Shown: positions 42,362 to 54,590, numbered from the stretch's first letter. The stretch is 64,000 nt of DNA from Picochlorum sp. 'celeri' (GCA_010909725.1 JAACMV010000007.1:62001-126000), one strand, 5' to 3'. Notes: a model not told the origin generated them from the sequence alone. Numbers and translations are program-made.

Positions 42362-44493
42362 CTATGCTTCTTCCTCTTCAAAGGGAGCTACACATCCTTC
42401 TGAATGGATCAGATCACAGGGGAAAAAGTCCCTAGGCTCTGGGTACAAGAGCTGCTGCTTGCCATCTAGATAACGGTTGATCATTTTCCTGGTGGATGGA
42501 TTGTATCCGTCAGACACATCAATCTTTCTATTTTTTGTTCGTGCCTCTGAGACAGACTGGCGAACTCGGGTTGCCAGCACCTTTCCAAGTTCTACTCCCC
42601 ACTGATCAAATGCATTGATGCCCCAGATAAAGCCTTGTGCAGCAACGCGAGCTTCATAGAGCGCCAGGAGTTGACCAACTGTGAATGGATTGACTCCTGG
42701 GAGCAAGAGAGAAGACGATGGCCTATTACCACTGAACGTTTTGTGTGGCACGTAAAATGGTGCTACTCCCTCTGCCCTCAGCTCGTCTGAACTCTTTCCA
42801 GTTGCAAGAGCGTCAGCCTGTGCAAAAAAGTTGCACATCAATTCGTCATGATTGGAAACTTGCTCTCCTCGAAGATAGACACTTTGCTGACTCTTGATGG
42901 TGCCAATAAATTCTGCGGGGACCACTCTGCCTTGATGGATCAGCTGATAAAAGGAATGCTGTCCATTTGTACCGGGCTCACCAAAGTAAATTTCTCCTGC
43001 TTTGAAGGACAAGGGATCACCATCCAGAGACACCTGCTTTCCCAATGATTCCATCGCAACTTGCTGCATGTGCGCTGGGAATTTTGACAGGGCTTGGCAG
43101 TATGGCAGTATAGCAACGGAGGATCTTGCCAAGAACGTCGAGTTCCAGATTGAAATCAGTGCCATAATAACCGGCAGATTGTACTCAAATGGCGCATCCC
43201 TGAAGTGAACGTCCAAGTCATGTGCCCCTCGCAGAAAGTCGTTCATTTTGTCGAACCCGTACTGCAAGGAAAGTGGTAGCATTCCTACAGCAGATGTCAC
43301 TGAGTAGCGACCTCCAACCCAATCCCAGAAACCAAAGGCATTCTCTGGATCGATTCCAAACTCGCTGACAGCCTTCAGGTTGGTGGATACGGCAACCATG
43401 TGTTTCTTGACTGTCTCTGATGACTTATATCCTCGCTGCGAAAGTTCAGTAGTGAGCCAGGTTCTGACGGTTCGTGCATTCAACATAGTCTCCGTGGTTG
43501 TGAAGGTTTTGGAAATCACCACCACTAATGTCTCCTCAGGATCCAGCTCATGCAGAGCTTTTGCAACATCAACAGGATCCACATTTGCCAAGAATCTCAA
43601 TTTTCTTCCATTTCCTTCTGCTTTACAGCCCTCATCGAATTGAAGAGCAGTGTGGACAAAAGCAGGTCCCAAGTAGGACCCACCAATGCCAATAGCCACC
43701 ACATTCTTAATAGGTTTACCACTCACTCCTGTCCATTCACCGGAACGGACCTTGTCCGAGAACTCTTTGATTTTGTCCAAAACACCCCATACGTCTGGTA
43801 CCACATCTTTGCCTTCCACAAGAATGCGAGCCTCACGTGGCGCTCTCAAGGCGGTGTGAAGAACAGCTCGATCCTCTGTAGCATTAATATGATCCCCAGC
43901 AAACATGGCATTCATCTTTGTTCTGAGCTTTGATCGCTCTGCTAGATTCAACAAAAGTTGCAATGTACTATCCGTCATATTTTGACGGCTAAAGTCGAGA
44001 TAAATCCCATTATGCTCTCTGATCATTGCATCAGTCCTCTCCTCATCCAGAAGCAAATCTTTCAGGTGCAGTTGCTGGACTTCTTTGACATGCTCTTGGA
44101 GAGCCATCCACTCAGGAGAGTATGCAATGGGAAGCTTCTTACCCATCATGGTGGATGCATTCACACCAGCGTGTGTGGTCACATCGACAGATGGTACTTT
44201 GCTCCATCTGGCAAATGGGACAGCACAGCGTCTTCTGCCCCTGCACACGAAAGCTGAAATCAGTCAGATGCCCATGCCAGGCCACCACGTATCAATCAAA
44301 TGTCATTGGTACATCTCTATATCTACAAACCGGACAATGGACCGCCATTGGCGGCCATGTGCCATCAACAGACTGAAACCCTATCCTGTCTTCCCCAGGG
44401 GAATTCCACGTACCTAGCTGATCGACAATGTGCGGCCCTATGTTCCACAGAAGGAAACTTTTGATGCAATGTTTTGGACATTATCGATGGCAT
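42362..44493 (-). CDS. GPI: Glucose-6-phosphate isomerase with N-terminal extension (two exons)
   Basis: Interconverts glucose-6-phosphate and fructose-6-phosphate. Exon 1 44493-44414, intron 173 nt, exon 2 44240-42362; 652 residues against about 550-560 for the core enzyme. The extra N terminus ([11 protein letters not shown].., then [16 protein letters not shown]) is Ser/Ala/Arg-rich, as in plastid transit peptides, so a plastid form is likely. Core motifs: [11 protein letters not shown] (phosphate site), [11 protein letters not shown], the PGI signature [24 protein letters not shown] and [10 protein letters not shown] with the catalytic lysine. A start inside exon 2 would lack an ATG until residue ~60. 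Confidence 0.9.
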
Positions 44494-44832
44494 GATACCG
44501 ATTCTGTCCTACACAACCCAGTTTCAGTGGTGACCGTTCGTGCGTCAGTACCTCCTTTTTAACGGGCCTAACCTAGTTCTATCAAGCGACGAAAAGGGAT
44601 GCTGGCAATTCCAGGGATTCGAAATATCTAACAAAATACAGGTTTTAAAATGATCGGTGCTACAGCGATGGATCTAGGATCACACAGGCTTTTTTTCTTC
44701 CTGAAATCTTATCTTGGGAACGAATGGATTCCTGCAACTGCTCATGTACATATATATGGCTTGCATGCCACACAGATACCCTGGCGACTTCTACCACATG
44801 CGTGCTGTTTCCAATGCTTTTTACAAACGCAG
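44494..44832. other. Intergenic between GPI and the BRCT gene
   Basis: GPI promoter region; no gene seen. Confidence 0.4.
44821..44825 (-). terminator. TGTAA poly(A) signal candidate after the BRCT gene
   Basis: TTACA on the plus strand, eight nt past the stop. Confidence 0.5.
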
Positions 44833-47357
44833 TTACGAAATGTCGTATTCAACTCTCTGGGAAATATCAAACAAATCATCATTGGACGGAGTATGAGAGA
44901 CCTTGGCTAGTGTTCTTATTGGTCTAGATTTCTTCTTTGTGGGTCTCTTGGTTCCATCATCGCTTTCCCTTGAGGCAGAGGTGCTTGTTGTGTTATTTTC
45001 TGCCTGAATTCGATGGAGGATTGAAGAGACATGATGCATTGCTTGTGACAAGTCCCCAAGGCTCTTGGGTGTTGGCTGATTGTCTACCGGTGCCTTGTCC
45101 TTCACTTTTCCTACAGATTTCTGATGTACGCCAATACTACCTTCTTCTACACGCAGGCCAGTTTCTACGTCTGGCCCTTTTGATGGGGCCTCCTTCACTG
45201 CCCCCCTGCTGCTACGGATAGTTCCAGCCAGAGAAGGCATTGTAAACTTCTGCTGTTTGCCTTTTGGGACACTATGCTGTCGTCCTAATCGATCTGAGGA
45301 TGGGCGGTTATTGATAGTATCGTCATTATTTTGGGCGACTCGTTGCCCCAAAGCTTGCTCAAAATCCTTCGATGCTTGAGAGTGGGGCAGCTTCACCCAT
45401 GGGTGTTGGGATACATCGATCCTACCCGAGCTAGGCCCGTCTACAAAACTCTCCCGCTCCTTCCCTGGGAGTGGTGCAGGCCTGTACATGGCCTCCGGCA
45501 AGAGTCTTCCTGAGGCTACCGAGTCCACCAGCCAATCAGCTGTCACAGCACATACTCCCAGGCGTTCAGAATGCCTGTACTTCTCACCATGCGCCGCAGG
45601 AATTAGAAGGTGAGAATCTTTCGCGGACATACAATCGATGCTGACAGCGCCACCAAGGGTCTCGACAGTGTGCTTTATGGCAGATCTCACAACTTTGTTG
45701 TACCCGGAAATTGCAACCCTGTAGGAAAAACCAACAACACAAAAACGTCATGTCACGTCATCTCCATGCAACCAAAACACAAATACGCACGATATGTTTT
45801 CCATTCCAGCCATGGGCAGAGGAAAAGGAAGAGGTTTGAAACACGGGGTTCCCTTTTGGGGTGTCAGTAACCGACTGGCTTCTACACAGCATCTCAACCA
45901 ATACAATGTAAACCTGTTTGTTTCAGGGACGGATGCAAAGTCCCCATTCTGAGATTTTAAACGATTTACTTCTATTGCAGTCAAACTTGCAGGGCAAATG
46001 GCGAAAGCTTTGCTCTTCTCCGTGGCCACTGCAGATGGGAGGGAGGCATTGAACATCCTTCCACCCTGCTGTCTAATAATATTTTCCGCAGTCGTTTCCT
46101 CGTTCGTACCTCTAATGGCGCAGAGAGTGAAATAATAGCCTGCAAATACTCCGTCTCTCGATTTTTTCACAGCGCCACCTGACAACATGGATTGGCCGTT
46201 TGTTTCCCCAATCGACTGCATTGATGTACTGCCTTCCACCTTCTTATCAAACAATGTGTTCAACTTTGCTATATCCGATACATTCACCAGAAATCTCTCA
46301 TCGACCGGCATTTCTTCTTGCCTAGAAACGCTTCTATCGAGCCAATCAATCGTAACCACAGGGACATCCTCATGCTTTTCAAGATACTGAACAACTTCCT
46401 TGGATTCAATCTGGTTCATCCTTGAACCCCTAATGATATGGGTGATCAGAGTAGGATGAGGTGAGGTAAACCTCTTCGCTCCAGACAAACGACACAGTCT
46501 CAACACGGTCATGCTCTCCTCCAAAGGGCATCCCACAGCCCACACACCGCAGTGGCCTAGAAAGTCTGTGTTGTCATCCGAATGGTTCAAATCGTCCCAG
46601 GCCGTCATAGAATTTTCTTTCCCCACCGAAACACCCTCTTCATTCGATATATGCTGCTGCTCCGTAAGTGCTGGTGGTTTGGCGCCTTCCCTTGTCCTTT
46701 TCCTGCACACCACGGAAACATGTGAGACACTCGCCATGACATTCCATTAATGTCATGCACACACACACACCTGTCATGCAGCCTAGCCTCTTCCTCATGG
46801 CTCTTCTCACTGACATCCTGCACAGGATACAATGCACTATCCCGACACCAGCCACCCCGAATACTCTCGGTAAGCCACTGGGCACTTGCACACGTAATCC
46901 CATGCTTTTGGGCAAACACATACTTCTCACTACTCGTTGACGTGGACACCAGATGCGTGCAGTGTTTCGTCAACGATGCAGAATGTGTCCCACCACTCTC
47001 CTGCACGAGATCCGCAAGCTTTGCCTTGTCCTCAGAGAAGAACCCAGAAAGACAGATTTTGAGCCCATAACAGGGCCCAACAGCATACTGCGAATATGGC
47101 ACCTTCCTCCCCTCACTCACACTCGTTCTAATCCACTCCGGTGACACCACTGGGGTCATAGGATGCCTCTTCAAAACGCTGCAGTACTTGGGTGAGCCAA
47201 CCCGGCGTGTCACAACAACGTGCGGGGGATCGTTCGGAGTGATTGCTGACATGACAATACCCCCATGCTCACGACACAAGGATTGGATCTCATTCTTCTC
47301 TTTCTCACTAAGAAAAGTGAATAGAACCCGTAGCTCTTGAAAAAGCCCTCCGCTCAT
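44833..47357 (-). CDS. Five-BRCT protein, TopBP1/MEI1/Rad4-like (three exons)
   Basis: Exons 47357-46771, 46702-45791 and 45718-44833, introns 68 and 72 nt; 794 residues. At least five BRCT repeats: residues ~5-90 (VVSPEWIRTSVSEGRKV), ~92-185 (LKICLSGFFSEDK; SAQWLTESIRGGW), ~225-330 (GVWAVGCPLEE; TIDWLDRSVSRQEE), ~380-480 (GYYFTLCAIRGTNEE; YWLRCCVEASR) and ~500-590 (RVAISGYNKVV or similar; VTADWLVDSVASGRLL). The C-terminal tail is Ser/Lys-rich. BRCT arrays bind phosphopeptides. TopBP1-type proteins activate the replication checkpoint and origin firing; plant MEI1 acts in meiotic repair. Which role applies is not decidable from sequence. Divergent from the membrane protein at 47666. Confidence 0.85.
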
Positions 47358-47665
47358 ACCTCGTGTCTCCGTCGTTGGGATGTCCTGTCAGTCATTGAAA
47401 TCGAAAACAACCTGCTGCTTCAATACCGATCAGTTTCATACAAACGAGTAGAAATTGATTCAATTCTCCAGGAGTGACAACCACAGTGATTGTGAATACC
47501 AGCCACGCCTGTTCAAATTGGGCCCAGCATGAATCCCTCAACAACCCACTGTTGAATCTAATTCCTTTCCTTAGTAAGGAGGCCATGATCTCACACACAA
47601 TGGTTTGGGTACTGGAAAATACATTCATACATGGTTCCATGTGAATTCCATTTCCAATTTGGACT
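47358..47665. promoter_or_regulatory. Bidirectional upstream region, BRCT gene and coiled-coil membrane protein
   Basis: Head-to-head genes 308 nt apart; no motif stands out. Confidence 0.35.
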
Positions 47666-48745
47666 ATGAATATGAAGGTGGCTGTGCTCTTCCTTCTCCT
47701 CTTGTCTAGTGTTGTCTGTCAACAGACACAGGGGGAGAATGGCCTTTCATCTACTTCTGTCGACGAGGTACGGTTTTATTTGGTTTTATTGACATGTTTC
47801 CATGCTGACGATGGGCTGTTGGTGTAGAAGGAGCATACATGCGATGGACAGTTGGCCGATTCTTTGAAAGACAAGGTTGTCGCATGCGAGAAGAAGCTAG
47901 AAGATGCTCTATCTGTATACGAGAAGGAGAAGGGAATTTTAACAGAGAAGAATACCGCGCTCAAGGGCAGGGTGGGGGAGCTTGAGAGCAGGGTGAGGGA
48001 GCTTGAGAAGGAGGCCAAAGGTCTACAGTCAACACTAGAGAAGGAGGCAAGGAAGGTGAGTTCTCTGGAGAATGATCTTCGAAAGGAACAGTCTTCTCGT
48101 ACAAGGTCGTCCAAGGAGAGTGCAGAGAGGCTGGATGAAGCTATGAGAGAGTTGGAAGTGTTGAGAAGGGCATGGTTGCCTGTGTGGATGAGTGCGAGGT
48201 TGGGAGGCCTTGAGAGAGTTGGGGAAAGGGCTATCGAGGGGGCAAGGCCGCTTATAGATGCCTCAATTACGTTTTTCAAAGCACGCGTGGTCCCTGTGGG
48301 TAGGCGTGGTGTGATGGTGGGGTGGAGGGTGTGCCAGCAGGGCCTTGCCATGATGCAGGAGAAGGCTGAAAGCGTGTGGGAAAGAACTGTGCCGGTAAAG
48401 TATCGAACGACCATGAGTACATATGTACGCGTGGTAAAGACGGCGTGGAGAAGAGTCAAGCGTGCCGTGTATCCTGTGGTGGTGCAGTACAGCAGAAGGC
48501 TCAAGGCTCAAGTCATCATTGCTGTGGATGAAATCAGCCGCCTCGTCGAAGTATCGGCTCGCAAGTATCCAAAGCATCTCTCTTGGGCTGGTCAAGGGTC
48601 GAGGCCTGTTGCAATAGCAATCTTCATCCTCTGCTTTCCATTCATTGCCTTTGGCATGCCCCTAGCAAGTTCCATGCTGGTGGGCCAATCATCCCCAAAA
48701 CCGAAATCATCTGGAAAGAAGAAGAAGAAAAAAGGCAGAGCATGA
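47666..48745 (+). CDS. Signal-peptide, coiled-coil, single-pass membrane protein of unknown function (two exons)
   Basis: Exon 1 47666-47767, intron 60 nt, exon 2 47828-48745; 339 residues. Signal peptide MNMKVAVLFLLLLSSVVC, then a long heptad region from about residue 40 to 140 (ELESRVRELEKEAKGLQSTL; ARKVSSLENDLRKEQSS), a Trp/Arg-rich helical part, one membrane segment near residue 290-315 (VAIAIFILCFPFIAFGMPLA), and a lysine-rich end (SGKKKKKKGRA). The C-terminal di-lysine-like cluster might keep it in the ER, with the coiled coil in the lumen; that is an inference. No family recognised. Confidence 0.7.
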
Positions 48746-48827
48746 TGGTGACATCGATAAACAAATTACTCGTGTAATACATATCACCTATCGTTGCTGT
48801 CCGTTGTTGAGCAAAGGGGTTGTTGCC

Positions 48828-50052
48828 ATGCCAGCCCTGAAGGGCTATCGGGACTTTCGCAACATACGCCAGGATCAGGGTATCCAGGTTTATACATGTA
48901 TAGAAGATGCGACTGGAAACGAATGTATTGTGAAAGAATTCGATTTCGACGAAGAGTGCGTGTTGTTGCAGATGTTTCTCAATTTTTGTTTTTTTGCCAT
49001 GGGAGAGTTCAAACTGACGTACGGCGTCTCTTCGCAGCACCGTGGACTTGGACTCTTTATCTAAAGAAGTATTATTTCTCCGGTCATGTCGATCTCCGAA
49101 TATCATAGAATGTTACGGAGCTCACTTGGATACAGAGAGCTGCACCCTGTATCTTGTACTGGAACCTCTGCTCTGTTCTGTCTCGGATGTGCAAGGGCGG
49201 GAGGGACTTTGTGAAGCCTCTGTAGCATACATCATACACGAAGTTCTGTTGGCACTCGTGTATCTGCACTCGGAGCATAAAGTGCACAGGGATGTCAAGG
49301 CTTTGAATATCTTCCTTTCTCGCCATGGAAATGTCAAGCTATCAGAATTCGGAGTTGCATCTAGAGTGACTGGAACGTCTGTGAATCGATGCAAAACGTA
49401 TGTGGGGACACCATTATGGATGGCTCCAGAAGTGATTCACCAGAACCCAGAGGTTGGTGAACAAGAGAAGGCGAGTGGATATGATGAGTCGGCAGATATC
49501 TGGTCACTGGGAATAACAGCCATCGAAATCGCTTCCGGACAAGTTCCCAGGGCTCATGTTCCCGCGATGAGACTCCTTTTTGCGATCGTGGAGGAGCCTC
49601 CTCCAGAACTGGACTCGTCATTTTCACCAGAATTTCGTGATTTTGTCAGCCTCTGTCTTCAAAAGAATCCCCAACACAGGCCGTCCGCGATTGATTTGCT
49701 GCTCCATCCATTTTTGAAGAATGCAAACATCACCCAAGAGATTCTGGATCGAATATCTGCGTGTACAGAACAAGGCGAGGAGGAGGAGGACGAGGCTATG
49801 CCAGAAGATGTTGATACTGCTCCTCACCCACCCAAGGCAGTACTTCGGGATGATGGTGACGAAAAAGAAAAAGATGAGGACAGAAAAACAGAGGATGAAA
49901 ATGTCTGGACAAAGTTAGTGTCCATTATAGACAAGGACAGGGATGCTGATCTCGTGAACATTCTGAGTGAGAGATCTCTCAAAGGGGATGTCTTGCATTT
50001 GGGCACTCTGGGTGAATATTTGATGAAGTCGACCCAGTATGATAAACAATAA
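48828..50052 (+). CDS. Ste20/MST-like protein kinase with degenerate nucleotide motifs (two exons)
   Basis: Exon 1 48828-48955, intron 82 nt, exon 2 49038-50052; 380 residues. Kinase domain about residues 7-265: lysine at CIVKEF (K36), HRDVKALN (D128), GTPLWMAPEVIHQ and DIWSLGITAIEIASGQVP, all Ste20-like. Two departures: the glycine loop (NIRQDQGIQVYTCIE) has none of the usual glycines except one, and the DFG motif reads SEFGVAS, Glu146 instead of the metal-binding Asp. The C-terminal ~110 residues are acidic, then end with VNILSERSLKGDVLHLGTL, resembling a SARAH-like helix of MST kinases. Hippo/GCK-type signalling is possible, but activity is doubtful. TGTAA at 50064. Confidence 0.8.
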
Positions 50053-50063
50053 ACAAAAATTTC

Positions 50064-50068
50064 TGTAA
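50064..50068 (+). terminator. TGTAA poly(A) signal candidate after the Ste20-like kinase
   Basis: 12 nt past the stop. Confidence 0.5.
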
Positions 50069-50197
50069 TTGCAACACCGATTGTCGTTTCATCGTCACAC
50101 ACCGCCTGCAGCTAGTTGGTGTTCGCAACGAAAATTCAAATCCGCTGGTCGATATTTGAGAGTCTCTGTGACAAGGGGCGTATGATAATTTGAACAC

Positions 50198-51659
50198 ATG
50201 AAGATTCCTGATGAAATTAAATCACTGGCGAAGGAAAGTGCCCCCGCACAAAGGCTGGTCTCTTTGCTCGCGAGTGCTCCGGAAGAGCAGTTGTTTCAGG
50301 ACATAGTGCAATGCATCGTGGATATTGTCCGCGAGTCACCACGTTCTGAAGCAATGAACCATGGATCTAATGGCGTGGCTGGTGGTACCAGTGGTGAGGG
50401 CAAGGATGGCAGCAGATATGACTTTTCACAGACTGGTAGCTTTGTTGAGCAACTCACATTTCTGCACCCAAGGTATTGCTGTCATAGGTGCCTGAGACCT
50501 TGCATGCTGGAAATATTTCATTGCATGTTGTTATAATTGCAGGGGAAAGCAGAGGCTCGGCTTTTTGACTGACCGTTTGGTGGTTCAGACTTCAAAGCAT
50601 GATATTGTCATTCTCTCCTCTGATGTGACTGATGTAGTGGTTCGTTTCATCCATTGATTCATGCGTAGTGAGTATGGTTGTATAGTGATGGTGTGAGTGC
50701 ATGCGTGCAGATTCTTGATTCGATTCCGAAGGATACCAAGAATAGAGTCTGGATCCTTTTGCAATTCAAAGAGTACGTTCTCATAGTAGTACGAGGCGTC
50801 CTGGCGCATCATGATTACCTATATATATGATAATGCTGTAGCGATGCAAACATTATGAATGGGAAGACACGGATGAAAGCATGTGTAATCCAAGTGCATG
50901 CCACCCAAGAGCTTGAGATGAAACATCCTAAAGACAGCAGCAGAACATTGTCAGGGAATGCAGCGGTTGTCCTTTGCCAAGCAATCGGATGTTGTGGTAT
51001 ATCTCCACAGATATTCCACGGCAGCGCTCCAGAAGTGTTTCAAAGTTGCAACGCAGCATCAGCAGTTGAAGCGTTTGTGCGAGCTAGACAAGGTCATCTG
51101 TTCCCACTAAAGAGCGGCTTGTGCTTCCTGGAATCGGTACGTTCGTAATAGATCCATCATCTTACATACGCGTGGAAGCTCTTAACATGAACATTTGCTG
51201 CAGCCTGCCATCTTTATACATACAAGTAAGATTCGTTCAGTGGATTTTGCCAGAGCAGGGGGAGCTTCTTCAACATTTGACTTTCAAGTGCATCTAAAGG
51301 ATGGTGCGATCGAAGAATTTTCAAATGTTTCGCGACATGAACTGAATGCTATGCAAGATTGGGTGAATAAGACTGGACTGTCAGTTGGTTTCCCCAGTGA
51401 CTCTGAGGAAGAACCATCTCAGCATGTGGCATCAGGAGATGATGGTAGCGATGACGACGACGACGACGAAGACTTTGACCCCTACAAGAAAAGTTCCAAG
51501 AAGCTAAAAACTACCGGTGAGGATAGTGGTGACGAGGATGGAGGAGATGCGTCTTCCTCCTCCAGCGAAGATGATGAGGGGGATGTTGAATTGGTCTCTG
51601 AGGAAGGCTTCACAATCGAGCAATTACATGGCATGATGGAGACAGAGAAGAAGGAATAG
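50198..51659 (+). CDS. Rtt106/SSRP1-type histone chaperone (five exons)
   Basis: Exons 50198-50472, 50543-50639, 50711-50772, 50842-51136 and 51204-51659; introns 67-71 nt, all phase-consistent, 394 residues. The second PH-like module is diagnostic: GHLFPLKSGLCFLES, PAIFIHTSKIRSVDFARAGG and STFDFQVHLKDGAIEEFSNV, the Rtt106/Pob3 middle-domain pattern. The first PH-like part has GFLTDRLVVQTSKHDIVILS and VWILLQFK. An acidic C terminus (DDDDDDEDFDPYKK and a Ser/Asp run) suits histone binding. Nuclear, deposits H3-H4 or works with FACT. No HMG box, so not SSRP1 itself. This is the most intron-dense gene in the block. Confidence 0.85.
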
Positions 51660-51673
51660 TACGTTTACATATG

Positions 51674-53428
51674 TCATAGGAGATGAAGAGAATTCTCCGA
51701 CTCTTCGTTTTCTTCTAGTAAAGTGCCCTGAGGGGCCCTGTCAATGCTCTCTTGCCTCAGACCCCATGCAGACAGCTGTCCTTCTGAGCTCTCTGTCGTA
51801 ACGCCCCTTCTAAATCGTTCCATGCGTATACTGTGTGATGTGTGATGCGATTTTCGCGTTCGACTTGTCCCAGCCAAATTCCCAACAGTTGGGTTGTTGC
51901 CCAGATATCTAGGAACTTCTTGCTTCTTTGCACCGGCCCAGCGGAATCCGATCACAGCAGCAGCGATCAGTGTTATCGATTTGAGTATACCTGTTATGAC
52001 TTGAGCAAATTCGCGACTCTTGCCTCCTGCTCGTGTGTGCTGACTTATCTGAAATAGAGGTTGATACAAAAATAACGTGTTCCTGCCAGGAAGCAGCAGC
52101 ATCAATATGTTTCGTCCTTGTAATTTTCGAAGCTTCCACATACGAATTCGAGCGACTGTGCATAGTGTAGCCTTGGATGCCGAGGGACCCAGGCGTGTCA
52201 ACACACGTTGGATGGCCTGGGAGACTTTGGATCCTAAAGATTTGAGACTTGTGGACTTTATCAACATCTCCTCAGACACCGAGAATGATACATACTTCTC
52301 AGATTCCCATATGGTACTGGCATCATGGAGTATTCCTTTTGAATGGTTGTACAGCGTGAATGCTCTCTGGTGCCAAATCGCATGCATTGCTGATATCAAA
52401 GAATACCCACCAGAGGATGCAAGGCCCATGCATGTAGGTTGCTGCAACAAAACCTCTCCATGTGTCTGGTGAACCTCTCTGCATTTACCTTTTGATATCT
52501 TGACTCTTGATATGCGGCCAGTGTTTAGAATTACCGTAGCGAATAAATCACCAAGGGACGCATCAAAACTACCATGCACGACTGTGGTCTCCAGGTCTTC
52601 ATCTGTAAAAGTCCCTTCCTGCAAGCATCTTTTCAATACATTTCGCTTTACTTCGCCCTTCTTCCACTTGATGTGATGTATAAATCCTTTAGCGTCTATG
52701 AAGTGGACCCCCAATCTCCTGCTTGCATGCATGCTTACCACGTCGGTACCAATGAAACTTGAATCATGATCCATCTCAAGACCATGGCTGGGAGGTCCAA
52801 GGGAGATATCACTGCACATCAGATTTCCTTTACTCAAAACCAATCTCTTGTCTGCATCAAAAGCAGCAAATGTGAAGTCCTTTCCAGGAGCGTTGCTGCC
52901 CAGTTTCCCTTGAAACGACTGCATTTCCACAATGCCTGGCATCACACTTTCATTCCACAGCTTTGCCCATCCTTTTCCCTGCATGGTAACATATTCCAAA
53001 GGCATCCCATAGAGGCCAAGGCCAGAAAAGTAGGCCAACACAAGAATATCATATTGGCAATCACGAGATTGCCTGACATGCAACAAAGATGCAGCCGTGA
53101 TAGCACACTCGTGGTGGCAATCATGTGGCGCATCCGCCTGCAATACAATATCTCCAAGATGTGACAAGAGATGCAAGATCCCTTGTGAGTCCCCGACTAG
53201 CGAGAACCCGGCCAATGGACACTGCACTGACGAAACACAACTTTCCAAGCCCAAAGTCTCCACAAAGGTCACATCCCGCTCGAATTCCAAGACCGCCACC
53301 AGCGATGCCATGTCATTAAAAGCATTCCAACTTTTTCGAAACAAATAGCTCGCCGCATGGCAGCCATTGTTGCCAGTGAGAGCTAAGAAAGACACAAGCA
53401 CCACTGCAGGTAAAAAGACACTAGTCAT
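51674..53428 (-). CDS. Type I single-pass membrane protein with large luminal domain, function unknown
   Basis: 584 residues, single exon. Signal peptide MTSVFLPAVVLVSFLALTG; luminal region about residues 25-485 with repeated beta-strand segments and W/G-D pairs (GFSLVGDSQGILHLLSHLGD; LFATVILNTGRISRVKISKG), consistent with a beta-propeller; one membrane segment near 490-510 (SITLIAAAVIGFRWAG), then a basic cytoplasmic tail of about 75 residues. Layout recalls ER or Golgi propeller proteins such as EMC1, but length and motifs do not match EMC1, so no name is given. Tail to tail with the chaperone gene, 14 nt apart. Confidence 0.65.
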   Translation of the reverse strand: MTSVFLPAVVLVSFLALTGNNGCHAASYLFRKSWNAFNDMASLVAVLEFERDVTFVETLGLESCVSSVQCPLAGFSLVGDSQGILHLLSHLGDIVLQADAPHDCHHECAITAASLLHVRQSRDCQYDILVLAYFSGLGLYGMPLEYVTMQGKGWAKLWNESVMPGIVEMQSFQGKLGSNAPGKDFTFAAFDADKRLVLSKGNLMCSDISLGPPSHGLEMDHDSSFIGTDVVSMHASRRLGVHFIDAKGFIHHIKWKKGEVKRNVLKRCLQEGTFTDEDLETTVVHGSFDASLGDLFATVILNTGRISRVKISKGKCREVHQTHGEVLLQQPTCMGLASSGGYSLISAMHAIWHQRAFTLYNHSKGILHDASTIWESEKYVSFSVSEEMLIKSTSLKSLGSKVSQAIQRVLTRLGPSASKATLCTVARIRMWKLRKLQGRNILMLLLPGRNTLFLYQPLFQISQHTRAGGKSREFAQVITGILKSITLIAAAVIGFRWAGAKKQEVPRYLGNNPTVGNLAGTSRTRKSHHTSHSIRMERFRRGVTTESSEGQLSAWGLRQESIDRAPQGTLLEENEESENSLHLL

Positions 53429-53751
53429 CCGTCGATACTACATGGAATGCTTGATTGGCCATCGAATATACAAAACGATATGCAGAAATACCCGTATGCG
53501 AAGGGTTCTAATGGAAGCGTTGGCATGCCATTTTGGGTTGATCCTCGTCATGACTGTCATTGGGTAGTCAGGCTTTGGAAACACCAAACAGGGTTGTTTC
53601 CTGCGAACGTACTGTAAAATTAAGTTAGAAATCTTCTCAAAAGTCAGTATAAAGGACGGCGTGGTTGATTGAGCGACGAGAGAAGAACGGTTCCAGAAGA
53701 ACGAGGCACAGGGAAAAGTAAACGTGTAACGGGCACCTGCAAATTCAGACA
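53429..53751. promoter_or_regulatory. Bidirectional upstream region, membrane protein and Rab5
   Basis: Head-to-head genes; no gene or clear motif in between. Confidence 0.35.
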
Positions 53752-54529
53752 ATGGATGCCATTCAACAGGCAAAATTAGTTCTTTTAGGTGAAATGGGCT
53801 CAGGAAAGACGAGTCTAGTGCAAAGATATGTCCGAGGTCACTACTACGAAAATCAGGTAGGTCAATCGTGAGGTTTTGGGCTCGAGATTGATTACGGTGC
53901 TATTTCATTCATTCCATTTATATTTAATTGATAATTCCATGTGAATTAATGGGGTTGAGGGGTCGCTGCGTGTCGTGACAAGCATCTGGACTGTGTCACT
54001 TGTTTCATGTTATTTGCGCTTACTCTTTCTTTCTGGCCTTCAGGAATCCACAATCGGTGCTTCATTCTTCACAAAAACAGTTCCAGAAAGTCATATCAAG
54101 TTTGAAATCTGGGACACAGCCGGTCAAGAACGATACCACTCTCTTGCACCCATGTACTATAGAGGGGCCTCTGCGGCAGTGGTTGTTTTCGATATAACAC
54201 ATGCCGCGTCATACCAAAGAGCTAAGAAATGGATCGTGGAATTGAGGCAAAATGTGACCAATGCAAACCTCATCATCGCATTGGTTGGGAACAAGGCTGA
54301 TCTGGTAGAGGACAGAACTGTAGAGGAAGGTGAGGCAAAGGACTACGCCAATGAATTGGACTTGCTGTATTTTGAAACATCGGCCAAAGAAAACGTGAAT
54401 GTAGAAGAGCTGTTCAACACGATTGCGGAGAAAATCCCAAAACAGACCCAGCCGAGACAGGCCCAGCAGCAGAATGTCCAACTCCATCAGCAGCCAACAG
54501 CCATAGCTCAGCGGAGCTCTTGCTGTTGA
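53752..54529 (+). CDS. RAB5: Rab5-family small GTPase (two exons)
   Basis: Exon 1 53752-53856, intron 187 nt, exon 2 54044-54529; 196 residues. Regulates early endosome fusion; acts with CORVET, whose VPS16 subunit is at 35269. G motifs: [10 protein letters not shown] (P-loop, usually GDxGxGKS), effector loop [12 protein letters not shown] as in Rab5/RHA1, [18 protein letters not shown] and [11 protein letters not shown] Gln-rich hypervariable region ends in SSCC, a double-cysteine prenylation site. TGTAA at 54591. Confidence 0.92.
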
Positions 54530-54590
54530 TGATATCAATAGTAGGCTTTGATTGCTTTTGTTCCACAGGATGTACTTTGAACTTTTGTTG

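Noticed and set aside
51674..53428. Naming the type I membrane protein EMC1
   Set aside because: Topology fits, but it is much shorter than EMC1 and I see no EMC1-specific C-terminal motif.
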